From contig PVNU02000868.1 of assembly GCA_003013855.2 (NCBI GenBank), forward strand, positions 3,838,501-3,902,500: DNA of 64,000 nucleotides, read 5' to 3'. Below are positions 34,915-47,114 of this stretch, in pieces. The translations under genes were made by a program, and so were the position numbers. The notes below the pieces were generated by a model that ran no database searches, had not been told where the DNA came from, and saw only the letters and a program-made list of their open reading frames with translations. How positions within the stretch are numbered: the first letter of the stretch is position 1; every line of letters starts with the position of its first letter. This DNA comes from Liriodendron chinense (lineage: Eukaryota; Streptophyta; Magnoliopsida; Magnoliales; Magnoliaceae).

Positions 34915-34927
34915 TGGTTGGGGGGTG
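34915..34927 (+). other. Athila polypurine tract
   Basis: TGGTTGGGGGGTG just before LTR start TGTTGAACC. Confidence 0.65.
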
Positions 34928-36375
34928 TGTTGAACCTCCAATTTATACATTGCATTGCCTGCTACACCACATTATATGCATGGTTTTCGTGTTTAAAAGG
35001 GATATCTAATGTGTGTTTTGTGATTGTAGGGATGAGAGCGGACTTCATCCAATTGGAGATTAAAAAGGGTTATTTGAAGACATTGGAGGAAGTTCTAAGA
35101 TGGACCAAAGAAAGAAGAAGAAAGAGGGAGAAAAGAGAATGAAGAAAAGAAGAAAAAGTTGAAGAAAAACAAGCCAGACCGGTCGTCCGACTGGTCAGCC
35201 ACATCTCTGGGCAAAAAGGAAGCAGGACCGACCGGTCTTGACCGGTCGGCCACACAAGCTGATCACATTGAAGAACAGCCGACCGGTCTTGACCGGTCGG
35301 CCATGTACACTGGACAAAGCAAAGAGAGACCGACCGGTCTTGACCGGTCGGCTATGCACGCTGGCTGTTCTTTAAAACAAGCCCGACCGGTCTTGATCGG
35401 TCGGCTGCACTCCCTGGATGGTTGAAAAGACCAGTTCGACCGGTCTAGACCGGTAGGCCCTGCGTAAGTAGGGTCCTTTCTAAATCGGGACTCCGAAAAC
35501 TGCTGCGCACTACGTAACCTTTCACAGATTCTAGATGTTTCCGACGCAAGGGAGCTTTCTTACTATAAAAGGACACCTAGGGGCTCTTCCTAGGTCATCA
35601 GGGAAGCTAAGGAACGTGGTTCTAAGGAGGGGAAGCTGTCGTGGAGCGTCTGCAACTCTCCTATTTCCGATTTTTCTAGTTTTATGCTTTTATTAAGAAT
35701 TTTTAGTTGTAGCATGAATATGCTTGGCTAGAACCTCTCAGCTAAAGCTGAGAGGTGAAGCTTGTAGCCAATTCCATGTTGGATTCAGTTTAATTCAAGT
35801 AATTTCAATTCAAGTTTGGATTTTTCTTGCATATTTCAGTTCCAAAAGTGGTAGTTTGAGATGTTTTATGAGAGTTCATGTACTCCGGACATGAATTCCT
35901 TGCAATTCTCTGAGATTATCATATGATGCTTGTCTAGATTCGAATTATAGTAATCCTTGAGCAGGCCATAGTCCATAGGCATGGCTGTTACTCCGCAGGC
36001 TATGGTTTTGAATTCTATATTGATTGTATGGGACTTGAACTTGGAAGTTCAACTTGATTTGGATTGAATGTGTGTGAATGCTTTATTTTCCAACTAGATG
36101 AGAGATAGGACTTCAAATCTAGTTGTGTTCTCTACTTGGATTGATTGAATTGACATGGGATTGCTACAAGTGGATCCTTGAATGCCTTAGTACTTTGAAT
36201 TACTGATTTTCTATTAAAGTTACTGTTTTAGTTAATTACCCAATTAATCTGATTTTCTTCCAAAAACTGAGTTGCTGGAGTAGTTTGGAGATTGTTTCTA
36301 TTTCCCTGTGGATCGACCTCGGTCTTACCGAGATTTATTACTACATCGCAGCCTTACACTTGAGGCGAGCGAACA
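34928..36375 (+). repeat. Athila 3' LTR
   Basis: Same ends as the 5' LTR, with palindrome array 35178-35460 and TATA box 35574-35580. Differences from the 5' LTR are mostly transitions. Confidence 0.93.
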
Positions 36376-39300
36376 ATCGTCGCGTTCTCGATTCAAGTCG
36401 AAGGGTAAGGGAAAGCAAAATTAAAGTGTTGGGGAAGTGGCCACGTTGGGCACATGAAGAAGGACTGCAAGAGTCCTAAGAACAAGAAGAAGTCAGGAGA
36501 CTCCTCTAGGGAAGCCAATACCGCTGAAGCCGAAGAAGGTGGTAGTGATGTGTGCGAGGTCTTGACGGCGTCAAAGATGGGATCTCTTAGCGATGAGTGG
36601 ATCATGGACTCCGGGGGCTTCGTACCACATGTGCCCGTTTAGGAGCGTCTTTACTTCCTATAGGGAGTATGAGGGAGGCTTAGTTTTTCTAGGCGATGAT
36701 TATGCTTGCAAGGTTGTGGAAATTGGTACTGTGTGCATCAAGATGTTCGATGGGATCGAACGGACCTTGATGGAAGTGAGGCACATTCCTAGGCTAAGGA
36801 AGAATCTGATTTCCCTTGGTGCACTCGAGGCATTAGGGTGCAAGTTCATCGGTTTTAACCGATTCTACAAAGTTTCAAAAGGGGCCCTTATAATTATGAA
36901 GGGACAGAGTCATGGAAACATTTACAGGCTGATTGGGAGCACTTCAGTAGGTGGAGTTGCAGCGATTGTAGTTGATTCTACGTCTGCACATATGTGGCAT
37001 GCATGCTTAGGCCACATGAGCGAGCGGGGTATGAAGGTACTCTTTGAACGATATTTGATTCCTTCCTTTAAATCTATAGACTTTACTATATGTGAACACT
37101 GCATGTATGGAAAAAAATCTAAGTTGTCTTTTAAAGGAGGGAAACATGTATGTAAAAGGGTACTTGAATGTATCCATTATGATGTATGGGGGCCGTCGCC
37201 TGTTTTTTCTGTTGGGGGTCATCATGGTTCATGTCGTTTATCGATGACTATAACAAGAAGGTTTGGGTTTATTTTCTAAAAAATAAATTCGATGTCTTCA
37301 TGACCTTCAAGTATTGGAAGGTGATGGTGGAGAATCAGTTAGGGCAGAAACTGAAAGTATTGAGAACCGACAATGGAGGTGAGTTCACTTCCAGGGAGTT
37401 TAACACATATTATAAGGAGGAGGGGATCATAAGACACAACACAGTGCGCCACACGCCAGAGAAGAATGGTGTGGCAGAGCGGATGAATCAAACTCTCTTG
37501 GAGAGAACCTGATCTATGATTAGTAATGCTGGGTTGGGCAAAGAGCTGTGGACTGAGGCCGTTAACATGGCTTATTACTTAATAAATCGGTCTCACTCTA
37601 TGGCAATTGAATATAAAATTCCTAAGGAAGTGTGGAGTGGTCATACGCTAGACTACTCAAGTTTGTGGGTCTTTGGTTGTGAGGCTTACTCTCATGCACC
37701 GTCAGTTAAGAGAGATAAGTTAAACCATAGGGCCAGAAAAAGGGATCTTTGTGGATTATGATGATGGTGTGAAGGGTTATCGCATATATGATCCTGTCAC
37801 ATAGAAGATCACCCTGAGCCGTGATGTCAAGTTTCATGAGGGTTTTTTGTTCTAAAAAGATGCTATAAAGGAATCAGAAAAATAAAAAATTATTGATACA
37901 CAAGATGACAAAGATGAGATAAGGGCCGATATTGATACGCAGACAGAGGTACAAAATCAGGTGAAGCAGCCACCTGTGTGAAGAAATCCACCTAGGGATC
38001 ACAGGTTATCGGCAAGGTATAGGGATGACTCAAACATTGCATTCGCTCTTATTATGAATGAGGGCAATCCGTCTAACTTTAAAGAGGCACTATAGGATGT
38101 AGATGCTGAAAAGTGGAAGACGGTAATGCAAGACGAGATGGATTCCCTATATAAGAATGAGACTTGGGAGCTTGTGGAACTTCTAGTGGGCCGAAAAGTG
38201 ATTGGGTGCAAATGAATTTTTTGGAAGAAACATGATAGATATAAGGAAAGGTTGGTAGCGAAAGGATATGCTCAGCGTGAAGGCGTGGACTTCAGTGAGA
38301 TTTTTGCGCCGGTTGTGAAGCAAGTATCTATCAAGTTCATATTGGCGATGGTTGCCCAATATGACCTCGAGCTAGAACAGATAGATGTAAAGACTACTTT
38401 CCTGCATGGGAAATTGGAGGAGTAGATTTACATGGTGTAGCTAGAAGGTTAAACAGCGCAAAGGGCTGAAAACAAGGTTTGTAGGTTGAGGAGATAGTTG
38501 TACGATCTCAAACAGTTACCTAGGCAATGGTACAAGAAATTTGATTCCTTCATGATGAGTCAAGGCTTTTTCAGGAGTGAGTACGATCATTCTGTCTATT
38601 TCAAGACGCTGAATAATGAGAAGTTTTTCATACTGGTGTTGTATGTCGATGATATGCTTATTGTTAGTCATAGCATGTCTAACATCGATGTGTTGAAGAC
38701 TCACCTTTCAGGGACATTCGAAATAAAGGATCTGGGGGCTATAAAGAGGGTTCTTGGCATAGATATTCATAGAGACAGGAAGAGGAGCAGGTTGTAATTA
38801 TCTCAAGAAGAATCACTTAAGAAGGTGTTGAAAAAGTATGAGATGGACAAGTCCAAACCGGTTAGCATTCCCCACGTGGCTCACTTCAATCTTTCTTCTT
38901 AACAATGTCCTAAGACAGATGAAGAAAAGCATGTTATGTCTCATGTGCCCTATTCAAGTGATGTGGGGAGTTTAATGTATGCCATGGTCTGTGCAAGACC
39001 AGATATTTCACAGGCTATGAGAGTTGTTAGCCGATTCATGTCTAACCCGGGCAAACAACATTGAGAAGTTATGAAATGGCTACTTTGATACATTCGTTGT
39101 ACGCAGGACTACATTTTGACGTTTGAAAAGTCCAAGGACAAGTTGGTTGGTTACGTCGATTCTGATTACGCAAGTAGTATAGATAGTAGGAGATCGACTT
39201 CAGGGTATTCGTTTGTGTTAGCAAGTGGAGCGATTAGTTGGATGTCTAAGCTTCAGTCTGTGGTGAATCTTTCCACTACTGAAGCTGAGTATATGACAGT

Positions 39301-39602
39301 CACAAAAGCTTTCAAGGAGGCTATTTGGTTAAAAGGAATGATAAATCAGTTGGGGCTTCAGCAGGAAACCATGCCGGTTAATTGTGACAGCTCTAGTGCT
39401 ATCAATTTGGCTAAAAATTATGTTTATCACTCTCGTACTAAACACATTAATGTGTGTCTTTATTCGACATGTGTTTGAGGAAGGAGATGTGACACTGGAC
39501 AAGATTCACACTAGCATGAATCCGGCTGATATGCTAACCTAGGTAGTCCCAACAGAGAAGTTCAAGTTTTATGTAACTTCTTTGGGATTGGCGAAGGCTT
39601 AA
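36376..39602 (+). pseudogene. Copia 1 gag C-terminus and pol (broken)
   Basis: Resumes at the TSD with a basic stretch and the zinc knuckle CWGSGHVGHMKKDC, in which the second Cys is Ser. The protease active site WIMDSG is followed by a frameshift near 36615. GAG-pre-integrase (HMWHACLGHMSERGM) and the integrase core follow (FIDDYNKKVWVYFL, RTDNGGEF, HTPEKNGVAERMNQ) with a frameshift near 37210. RT is in pieces (DVKTTFLHGKLEE, catalytic YVDDMLIV at 38641) and RNase H ends the frame (DSDYASSIDSRRSTSGYS, LSTTEAEYM). At least eight stops occur. Order protease-integrase-RT is diagnostic of Ty1/copia; the sequence is TNT1-like. Confidence 0.9.
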
Positions 39603-39707
39603 TGAAGACGCAGTGGTGCATGAGAAGTGACGACACTATGATTAATGAGGAGCTGATTTATAAAGAGAAGAGGCGATGGTTTGAAGTTTTGAAGCCTCGG
39701 TGGAGTT

Positions 39708-40296
39708 TGTTGGAGAGTCTACAAAATTGTGCAAATTTTGTGTCCACCGATCGGTCGGCCAATGGACTGTTTATCAAAGAGAGACTCTGGGCAGATTTTG
39801 GTGGTCTCAGACCGGTCTGCAGGAGGCTCTGACCAGTTGCCTGACTAGTCGAATTATGAGGCTGGAGGACTATTTTTTGTCTAAACTCGTTGGACTGTTT
39901 TAGTGGGTCGACGACCGGTCGGTCAACATGCCGTGCAAAAATATCTTACGTGTTTTCGTGTTATAAGTTTCTATTTTCTGTCGGAGGTCTATATAAACAC
40001 CTCTTAATGCGATTTAAAGGTATCCTAATCATGTCCAAGGAGTCCGAACATGAGTTTAGGATTTGGGGGAGTGATTTGTGAGGTTTGAGTGAGTTTTGTT
40101 CATCTTTGGGATCTACTGGTGGGTAGATTAGCTCTGTAATTGTCTGAGATTCATAATGGAGGTGTCGCTTTGTGCCATGGTTTTTCCCCACAAGGGTTTT
40201 CCACGTAAAATTTGTTTGTCTTACGTTGATTGCTTGTATGGATGTATGGTGATTATTTGATTCTCTTCGGTACTTCCGCTGACTAGATTTCTAACA
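39708..40296 (+). repeat. Copia 1 3' LTR
   Basis: TGTTGGAGAGTC to TTTCTAACA, preceded by the purine-rich GAAGCCTCGGTGGAGTT. GACCGGTC motifs occur at 39810-39925, just before TATA box TATAAA at 39992-39997. The 5' LTR has lost most of these motifs. Confidence 0.9.
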
Positions 40297-40888
40297 CTTA
40301 GCGTACTGAGTTACTCTGCATGCACTCCACTGCCATATGGTGCACCTGATAATTGGATCACAACCATTGTGTATAATAATATTAAAAGTGGTTTTCATGA
40401 TGACGCATCAGCTAATGCAAAATGATGGTCCAAATGAAGTTAGATAAACAAGGACTAACCTGGCGAACTCTTGTAACAAAGATGAGGATTGCCTAAAACT
40501 GTAGTCCAGAGGCCATCTCCATCGGGTCTATACATCCAATGAGTCCAGCTGTGGATGTTCACCCATATGAAATCCACATCAGTCATACATTCCTCACTGT
40601 TCAAATAATAGACTTCTGACGTAAATACACATGGGTGTTCAGCAAGAGAGATTTTTCAATGGTGGAACTTCAATTACAAGTCCCATTTAGTGGGAGCACT
40701 AATTTGGATGCTATAGAGGGCTACCCATACTCCAAAGTCATTTTTATTGCTTAAATGCTCAACCACCTAAGCATGAGAAAAACGTCACAAGTCGGGCTAA
40801 AACAAAAGTTAAAAGAGTAGGGCCCACTACCATGGCCACCTCCTAGTATGGGGTACTGGCACCAATCACCCTACTCGATCGTAATGGA

Positions 40889-42140
40889 AATTACAAAATT
40901 GCCTTCATTAATTTAGTTTTTTTTTCTTTAAAAAGTAGTGAAACTTGAGACTTTTCAGTGGCCACTTGGTATTTGTATAAAGTCCAACATATTAAGCATA
41001 TGCACCGCACCACAAGAAACAGTAGAAATAATGATTTCCATCCTTAAAACCTTTCTAGGGCCCACAGTGATGTTTATTTGTCATCCAACCTTTTAATAAG
41101 ATCACACAAACAAGGATGAAGGGAAAAAATAAATATGGACTTGATCCAAAACCTATGTGGCCCCCTTGAATTTTTCAACAGTTGATGTTCAATTCACACT
41201 GTTTCTATGGTATGGTTCACTTGAGCGTTGGATATGCTTAATTTTTGGGGTCACCCTTTAAAATTTTCTGGTAAAATAGATGAACAGAGTGAATAAAATA
41301 CATAAATCTCTATGGCCTCAAAAATTTTACTTAGTACACTTAGCATACTGAGTTACTCGGTACACACACTGCTTCGGTATGGTGCATCTGATAATTGGAT
41401 CACAACCATTTTGTAATGTAATATGAAAAAATGGTATTCACGGTGGCACAATTAATAGCTCATGCAAAACAACAATCCTAATGAACTTAGATAAACAAGG
41501 ACTAACCTTGCAAACACTCGTAACAAAGATGAGGACTACCTGAAATTGTAGTCTAGAGGCCATCTCCAATGGGTCCGGCTTGTGGATGTTCACCTATACA
41601 AAATCACATCAGTCGTACAATCCTCACAGTCCAAATAATAGACTTCTAATGTAAATACACACGGTTGTTCAACAAGAGTGATTTTTCAATGGTGGAACTT
41701 CAATTAGATGTCCTATGTAGTGGTAGCACTAATTTGGATGCTACAGAGGGCTATCCATACTCGAAAGTCATTTTTATTACTTAAATGCTCAACCATCCAA
41801 GCATGAGAAAACCATTTTTTCTTTTTGTTTTTCATGGTTCAGGCTAAAACAAAAGTTAAAAAACTAGAGGCTACTACCATGGCCATGTCTTAGTATGGGG
41901 CCACTGGCACCAACCACCCTAATCAATGGTAAAGGAAAGAAAGGAATACGGATTTGAACTTCCTGCTATGGGAAGCTAGGTGACCACCTTAATGTTTATG
42001 AGGAATCCACGGCTTCCATCTGTTTTTCTGATCATATCAGGACATGAGCCCAAGACTTACCCAAATCTAGAACTCAAGTGGGTCGCATGTCCGGAAAACA
42101 TGTGCAATTAAATTCCTACCGTTGATGGAATTGCTTTATA
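40889..42140. repeat. Copy 2 of the ~1.2-kb unit, free of large insertions
   Basis: It begins GGAAATTACAAAATTGCC and runs through the foldback half (about 40960-41400), the shared non-coding half (41400-41940) and a start of another foldback (41975-42130). It carries the uninterrupted versions of six sites that are occupied in copies 1 and 4. Confidence 0.75.
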
Positions 42141-42492
42141 GGGGATGAAATTACAAAATTGACTTCATTTAATTTTTTTCTTTAAAAAGTAGTGAAACTA
42201 GAGACTTGTGGGCCTACCTAGTATTTGTATAAAATTCAATGCATTATGCATATGCACCATACTGCAAGAAACAATGGAATTAGAGGTGGCAATGGGTCGG
42301 GTCGGGTTGGGTTGGGTTCGGGTCGTTTCCACCTCAACGCTAACCAGACCCGAATTGAATTCGGGTTGGGTTTTCCCAACCCTTACCTATCCCAAATTAA
42401 ACCGGGTTGGGTCGGGTTGACCCACATTTTAATGATCAACTAACTAATTTGTAGATTAAATTAGATGCATATAACACTAACATTCAATTGAA

Positions 42493-42532
<40 letters not shown>

Positions 42533-42900
42533 CGAGGCTTTTTTATAAAGTATTTCTATTACTCTAAAAGCATACCTCTTTAAGCATCAACATCGTTAGT
42601 GTGATGGGATGATGCTTCAGACACGTCGATGCTTATTACCTCATCAATATCATCGTCAATCATTTAACTAATAAGAAAATCAATATATAATAGTCTACTT
42701 AACCCCTATATGATTTGGATCGGGTTGGGTCGGCTTTAACCCTAACCCGACCCATAAAAATTCGAGTTGGGTTGGGTCAACCCAGAAATTGAATTCGGGT
42801 CAAATTTTCCAACCATAAACTAGAAAAAACCGGGTTGGGTTGAATTTTGCCAAGTCTAGGGAGAAGAATGTAATTATATTTTACCAAATAATGCCTCCAC
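42141..42900. repeat. Copy 3 of the ~1.2-kb unit, truncated, with hAT MITE
   Basis: GATGAAATTACAAAATTGAC to ACTGCAAGAAACAATGG (42141-42277) matches the start of the unit; a hAT-type MITE follows and then copy 4 starts at about 42905. Confidence 0.6.
42281..42858. mobile_element. Non-autonomous hAT-type MITE, 0.58 kb
   Basis: Ends TAGAGGTGGCAATGGG and (reverse complement) TAGACTTGGCAAAATTC, the GGTGGCAA/TTGGCA theme of plant hAT MITEs. GGGTTGGGTCGGGT runs near both ends form an inverted repeat. A (AAT)n microsatellite sits at 42496-42530. A clear 8-bp TSD was not found. Confidence 0.6.
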
Positions 42901-43154
42901 AATGGAGAATTTCTTTATCAGGGATAAATTATAAAATTGCTTTCATTTATTTTTTTTCTTTAAAAAGTAATGAAACTCTAGACTTGTGAGCCCACTTGGT
43001 ATCTGTATAAAATCCAATACATTAAGTATATGCACCACAACACTGAAACAGTGAGAATAATGATTTCCACCCTTGAAACCTTCATCCAGCAAGTTCATAA
43101 GATCACACAAATATGAATGAAGGTAAAAAATAAATATCAATTTGATCCAAAACT

Positions 43155-43761
43155 TGTTGGGGTAGCTTTCAAACTGTACACGAGTTGGGTGCTCAGACCG
43201 ATCAGGTGACCGGTCTAGCTGTGTAACCCAGATGCACGTGGAGGCCCACTGAAGAGGATCTGTGTTGCCCCAAACCAGTCGGCTGACCGATCGGTGGTGA
43301 GGCAGCTTGGCGTGTTTTTTCTCTGGACTGTTTGTGCACTAGCTGGCCCGTCGGCTGACTGGTCAGAGGTGTGCGCGGATTTCTTGCACAGCTCACAGTA
43401 GCGCACAAGATGTTTCTATTTCGGGCATTTTACCTATTTAAAGGCTGGTAATCTAGATTTAGAGGTATCCTAAGGTGTCTAAGGTTTCCTAATCGTGTTA
43501 GGAAGAGGGGAGAGGGGTGTGTGAGAGAGAACTTGGGTTTTCTCTGTTTATTCCTTGCTTGTGGGCTGTCAATCTCTGTAATCTTTTGATATTCATAGTG
43601 GATCACTTTGTGCTGTGGTTTTTTACTCGTTGAGGGGTTTTTCCATGTAAATTCAGATTCTCTTGTTGTGAATTCTTGTGTGTGGTTTGATTGCATATTG
43701 TTTCTCGTTTGATCTCGCATTACTCCGAGCATTTTGGCTTCCGCTGCTGGTTTTCCCAACA
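43155..43761 (+). repeat. Copia 2 5' LTR
   Basis: TGTTGGGGTAGC to TTTTCCCAACA. Degenerate GACCGGTC and GACCGATC motifs at 43195-43370 precede a weak TATTTAAAGG at 43436. A degenerate PBS (TGGTTTCAGAGA) follows the LTR. Confidence 0.88.
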
Positions 43762-43816
43762 AGTGGTTTCAGAGATATCGTTGGGGTGGTGTAGAATTCA
43801 AATATGAGACGACAAG

Positions 43817-44990
43817 ATGGGATCGGGCACAAGGTTCGAGGTAGAGAAGTTCTCTGACAAAAATAACTTTGAGCTATAGAAGGTGAATGTTGAATCCTTC
43901 TTAGTTCAGCAAGGGCTTGATGAAGCTCTTGGAAAGCGACTTGTGGCTATGAAAGATGCTGAGTGGACGAAGCTCGACAAGAAGGCTAGAACCTCAATCC
44001 TGTTAAACCTTACAGATGATGTTCTCTATCATGTCATGAAGGAGAGACCGCGGCTGAAATGATGGCGAAGCTAAAGAAGGTTTATGCTAAGAAATCTCTA
44101 GAGAATCGCATGTACGTGTTGATGCAGTTGTTCACCTTGAGGATGACTGAGAGGACAGAAGTGGAGGACCACCTGAGCACGTTCAATAGGCTGGTTTGCA
44201 AGTTGGTGGAGATCAATAAACCATTGAAGGATGAATATCAAGCATGCATCCTGTTGAATTCTCTTCCAGATTCATATGAGTCGTTCAGGGACTCTGTGTG
44301 CACAGGGAAGAAAACCATAAGCGTTGAGACCATTATCTCAGCCCTCCAAATGAAGGCTATGAGAAAGAAAAGCGGTGACGTGGCTTTCCGTTATTCCTCA
44401 GAGGCATTGGTTATGAGAGGAAGAAGTTCTGAGCATGGAGGATATTCGAAATCGAGATCTAAGGCTAAGGGCAAAAGGAAGGCTAAGGTGAAGTGCTGGA
44501 ATTGTGGTCAAGAGGGCCACATGAGAGGGGATTGTCAGAATCCCAGGTTGAAGCAAGAGAGGTATGGAAATTCTTCTGGAGAGGGAGCCAATACCGTAGA
44601 GGACAGTGGCGATCTTTGTGAAGTTTTGACTGTATCTGGTAAGGGATCTCATGGTAGTGAGTGGATCCTAAATTCAAGAGCTTCTTGTCACATTTGTCTT
44701 GACCGGAGTTCATTCACGATATACAGGGAGTGTGGTGGTGAATCGGTGTTTGTGGGCGATGACTACGCTCATAATGTTGTGGGTATTGGTACTGTGCGTA
44801 TCAGGATGTTCGATGGGATCGAACGAGTCCTAGAAGATGTGAAGCACGTTCCCAAGATGAAGATGAATGTGATTTCTCTTGGTGCACTCGAGGTGAAAGG
44901 GTGCGTGTTTATCGGCCGCGATTGTTGTTGTGAAGTGATGAAGGGGGCACTCGTGTGTATGAAGGCACAGAGGTGTGGCCTATTAGTGCA
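43817..44990 (+). pseudogene. Copia 2 gag and protease (broken)
   Basis: ATG at 43817 (MGSGTRFEVEKFSDKNNFEL), then TAG at 43877 in a Trp context and a frameshift near 44045. The second frame gives the Gag core (YAKKSLENRMYVLMQLFTLR), an intact zinc knuckle CWNCGQEGHMRGDC at about 44496, and the protease. The protease active site reads WILNSRASCH instead of the expected Asp-Ser-Gly, so the catalytic Asp is lost. Homology to copia 1 stops near residue MKAQRCG at about 44985. Structural Gag and aspartic protease roles apply to the family only. Confidence 0.88.
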
Positions 44991-45316
44991 CTTTTTTATG
45001 GAATACTAGTGCACCTTGTTTGTCAATTACTTAGGTCAGTGAGTCTAGTGTCGGTTGAGCTTAACGAAGACAAAGACCGAAGACTCAAGACGGACTGACC
45101 ACATCAAGAAAGAAGAAACAGGTAAAAGTGATGCCTTGGTGAGCCCGAACCTAGTACCTACCTAAAACCATTAACCTCTAGATGACCATGACCCAATAGG
45201 CATACCCTTAGTCATCTTAGATTGGCCCTAGGTGTCCTAAAAGACCACCAAAAGAATGGCCAAAGAGGTTGCATGTTCTGCTGAAAAACAGAAACAAAAG
45301 GCAGAAAAACATGCAT

Positions 45317-45660
45317 GGCCGGGCGCCCGACCCAATGTCCACCGGGCGCTCGACCTTAGTGGAATTCGCCCATGTGAGTTGGCCTTAAAGCTAGAGGGTC
45401 ACTGGGCGCCCGACTAGAACCTGTCCGGGGACCCGACCAGTGCAAAAACGTCCAGCAGCACAATGACCCAGTCTGGAGTAATTTCGGGCGCCCGACCAAA
45501 GTGAGATCCGGGCACCTAACCAGTGAAAAAATAGACACCGGGCGCTCGACCACAACATGTCCGGCCGCCCGACCAGGTTCAACTCTGTCCAGCGTTTAAA
45601 CTCTTAAACTGGACTGGATTCCGGGCGCCCGACCTAAGTTGATTGGGCGCCCGACCCTGC
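45317..45660. repeat. GGGCGCCCGACC palindrome array
   Basis: Repeated CCGGGCGCCCGACC variants about every 30-40 bp, ending roughly 40 bp before the TATA box at 45698. Confidence 0.85.
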
Positions 45661-46288
45661 GCGAATCTACCCGTTATTTGACTGTTGGAGGAAACTTTAT
45701 AAAAGCGAGGAATTCGATTTTAGGGTCAAGAGAGGAGATTTTGAGAAGATAGAAGCCACCATTGCTAGAGACCATCAGAGGCTCTATCCTAAACCCAAAG
45801 CAAGTTATTCTCCTTGTGTTTTCATCATAAGATTGGGCCATTCAATGGCATCTTGAGAATGGACTTGTTCCCTCTTGATTCCTAGGGTTTAGATACTTTG
45901 ATCATAGTTAAATCCCTTGTCTAAAAACTACCTAGGAGTTCAAACAGGTGTATTCCTCTGGAAAACCCATTTCCTACCATTTGTAGAGGATTCACCATTC
46001 CCTAGCACCTTGGGCATCTCCAATAGAGCATCACATGCAAGATAGCTGATCTTGGAGCTGAAGAATTGGCAAAGCAGCGGCATCAAAGGTCGGGGGAGCA
46101 CAAGGGAAGCTGATTCAAGCACGGGAGAGCAAGAAGAAGCAACCCAAAGCGGCGCTACAAAGGGGCTCAATCCGACAAGTAAGGTTATCTAGATAGGAGT
46201 CCATCCACTCAATTCCCTATGGGAGTTGAGTGTAGAGTTTGTTTGACAAACTCGATCTAGGGTTGTTTGCTGATCCTTAGCCTGTTTG

Positions 46289-46375
46289 TTGGCCTAAAGA
46301 CTAGGGGTTGTTCGGCACCCCCTGGCCTAAAGACTAGGGGTTGTTCGGCACCCCTTGGCCTAAAGACTAGGGGCC
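46289..46375. repeat. 33-bp tandem repeat, 2.6 copies
   Basis: TTGGCCTAAAGACTAGGGG starts at 46289, 46322 and 46355 (second copy CTGG); the first two copies continue TTGTTCGGCACCCC. Confidence 0.9.
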
Positions 46376-47114
46376 TAAATTCAGGGACGTTAGCCATTCC
46401 TTGGCTCGTTAGTCGGCCTAAACAAAGTCTCCAAGGGGGAGCCACCAACACAGGTGTAAACGTGTAGGTTGGGAGGAACCTGTAAATTCCTCGGTTTGGT
46501 GGATCCGAGTTAAAACACCTTGGTTGGGAGGAACCAGATTTAAACTCCCCAATGAATACTGGTGTGCTCAAAGGGATTGAGTACTTGAACCGGGAGTGGA
46601 GTAGACAAGTAGTCGAACCACTATACATCCTTATGTTTGTGATTGTTCTTGAGCACATTTCTCTTTATGCATTGCGTTTAACTTGTTAATTATGAATGCT
46701 TAGTTAGGAATGTATGCAAGGCGCTTGATAGGCACATCCACACACACATGATGTACTTTCACTCCTCATGTAGACTTGAGCTTTTGTTGATCCATCCTCT
46801 ATAGTCTGCATGTGTTGATTAGACTAGGTTGTTTATTGCATTTATCTTTTGCTAGTATTTTGATTGGACCCAACTTAGGCTTAGAAGCTGAAGTGTTAAT
46901 CGCACAATTCACGATGGAGCTGCGGAAAAGGCAGTGAGATCCACGGTTGCTCGTATGTGGCAAGTGCTCAAGGGCCACATGAGAAGAGCGGTAAAGGACG
47001 TGAATTTGCAAGGTTAGGGTCGATGGTGGCACGAGAAGCGGTGGAGCTATGATTGAAGATGAGATGACGTTGCGAGGATGGTGTTGATTCGTCGTTTGAA
47101 GCCTCGGTAGAGAT

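Larger units (their letters stand above)
26724..36375 (+). mobile_element. Athila-lineage Ty3/gypsy element nested in copia 1
   Basis: LTRs at 26724-28161 (1438 bp) and 34928-36375 (1448 bp) are very alike; by eye about two dozen substitutions and one 10-bp indel near 27240/35445. TSD ATCGT flanks it (26719-26723 and 36376-36380). The PBS TGGCGCCGCTGCCGGGGA fits tRNA-Asp, as in Athila. Gag, protease, RT, RNase H and integrase are in gypsy order; no chromodomain. There is no env-like ORF between integrase and the 3' LTR. Seven in-frame stops and several frameshifts make it non-autonomous now. Confidence 0.93.
25495..40296 (+). mobile_element. Copia element 1 (TNT1/Tork-like), split by Athila
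   Basis: LTRs at 25495-26039 and 39708-40296 start TGTTGGAGAG and end in CCAACA or CTAACA. The TSD is CTTAG on both sides (25490-25494 and 40297-40301). Between them lie gag, protease, integrase, RT and RNase H in copia order, interrupted at 26724-36375 by an Athila element. Net length without the insert is about 5.1 kb, normal for copia. Coding is badly decayed and the LTRs differ in length (545 and 589 bp), so it is older than its insert. Confidence 0.92.
24221..40888. repeat. Copy 1 of the ~1.2-kb duplicated unit, split by insertions
   Basis: Unit sequence occupies about 24221-24232, 25052-25494 and 40297-40888; the rest is inserted DNA (the 810-bp MITE and copia element 1 with its nested Athila). 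The first half is a foldback repeat; the second half (about 40340-40888) is a non-coding stretch found in copies 2 and 4 as well (CAAAGATGAGGA, TCCACATCAGTC, GGGAGCACTAATTTGGATGC). Confidence 0.7.
45010..46985. repeat. LTR-like segment replacing copia 2 pol, with GGGCGCCCGACC array
   Basis: Unrelated to copia pol. It has about nine GGGCGCCC/GGGCGCTCGACC-type palindromes (45317-45660), then TATAAAA at 45698-45704, then a transcribed-looking region and a 33-bp triplicated repeat (46289-46375). This resembles an LTR (solo or partial) of another family. Exact borders are uncertain; the left one lies between 44972 and 45010, the right between 46860 and 46990. Confidence 0.5.
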
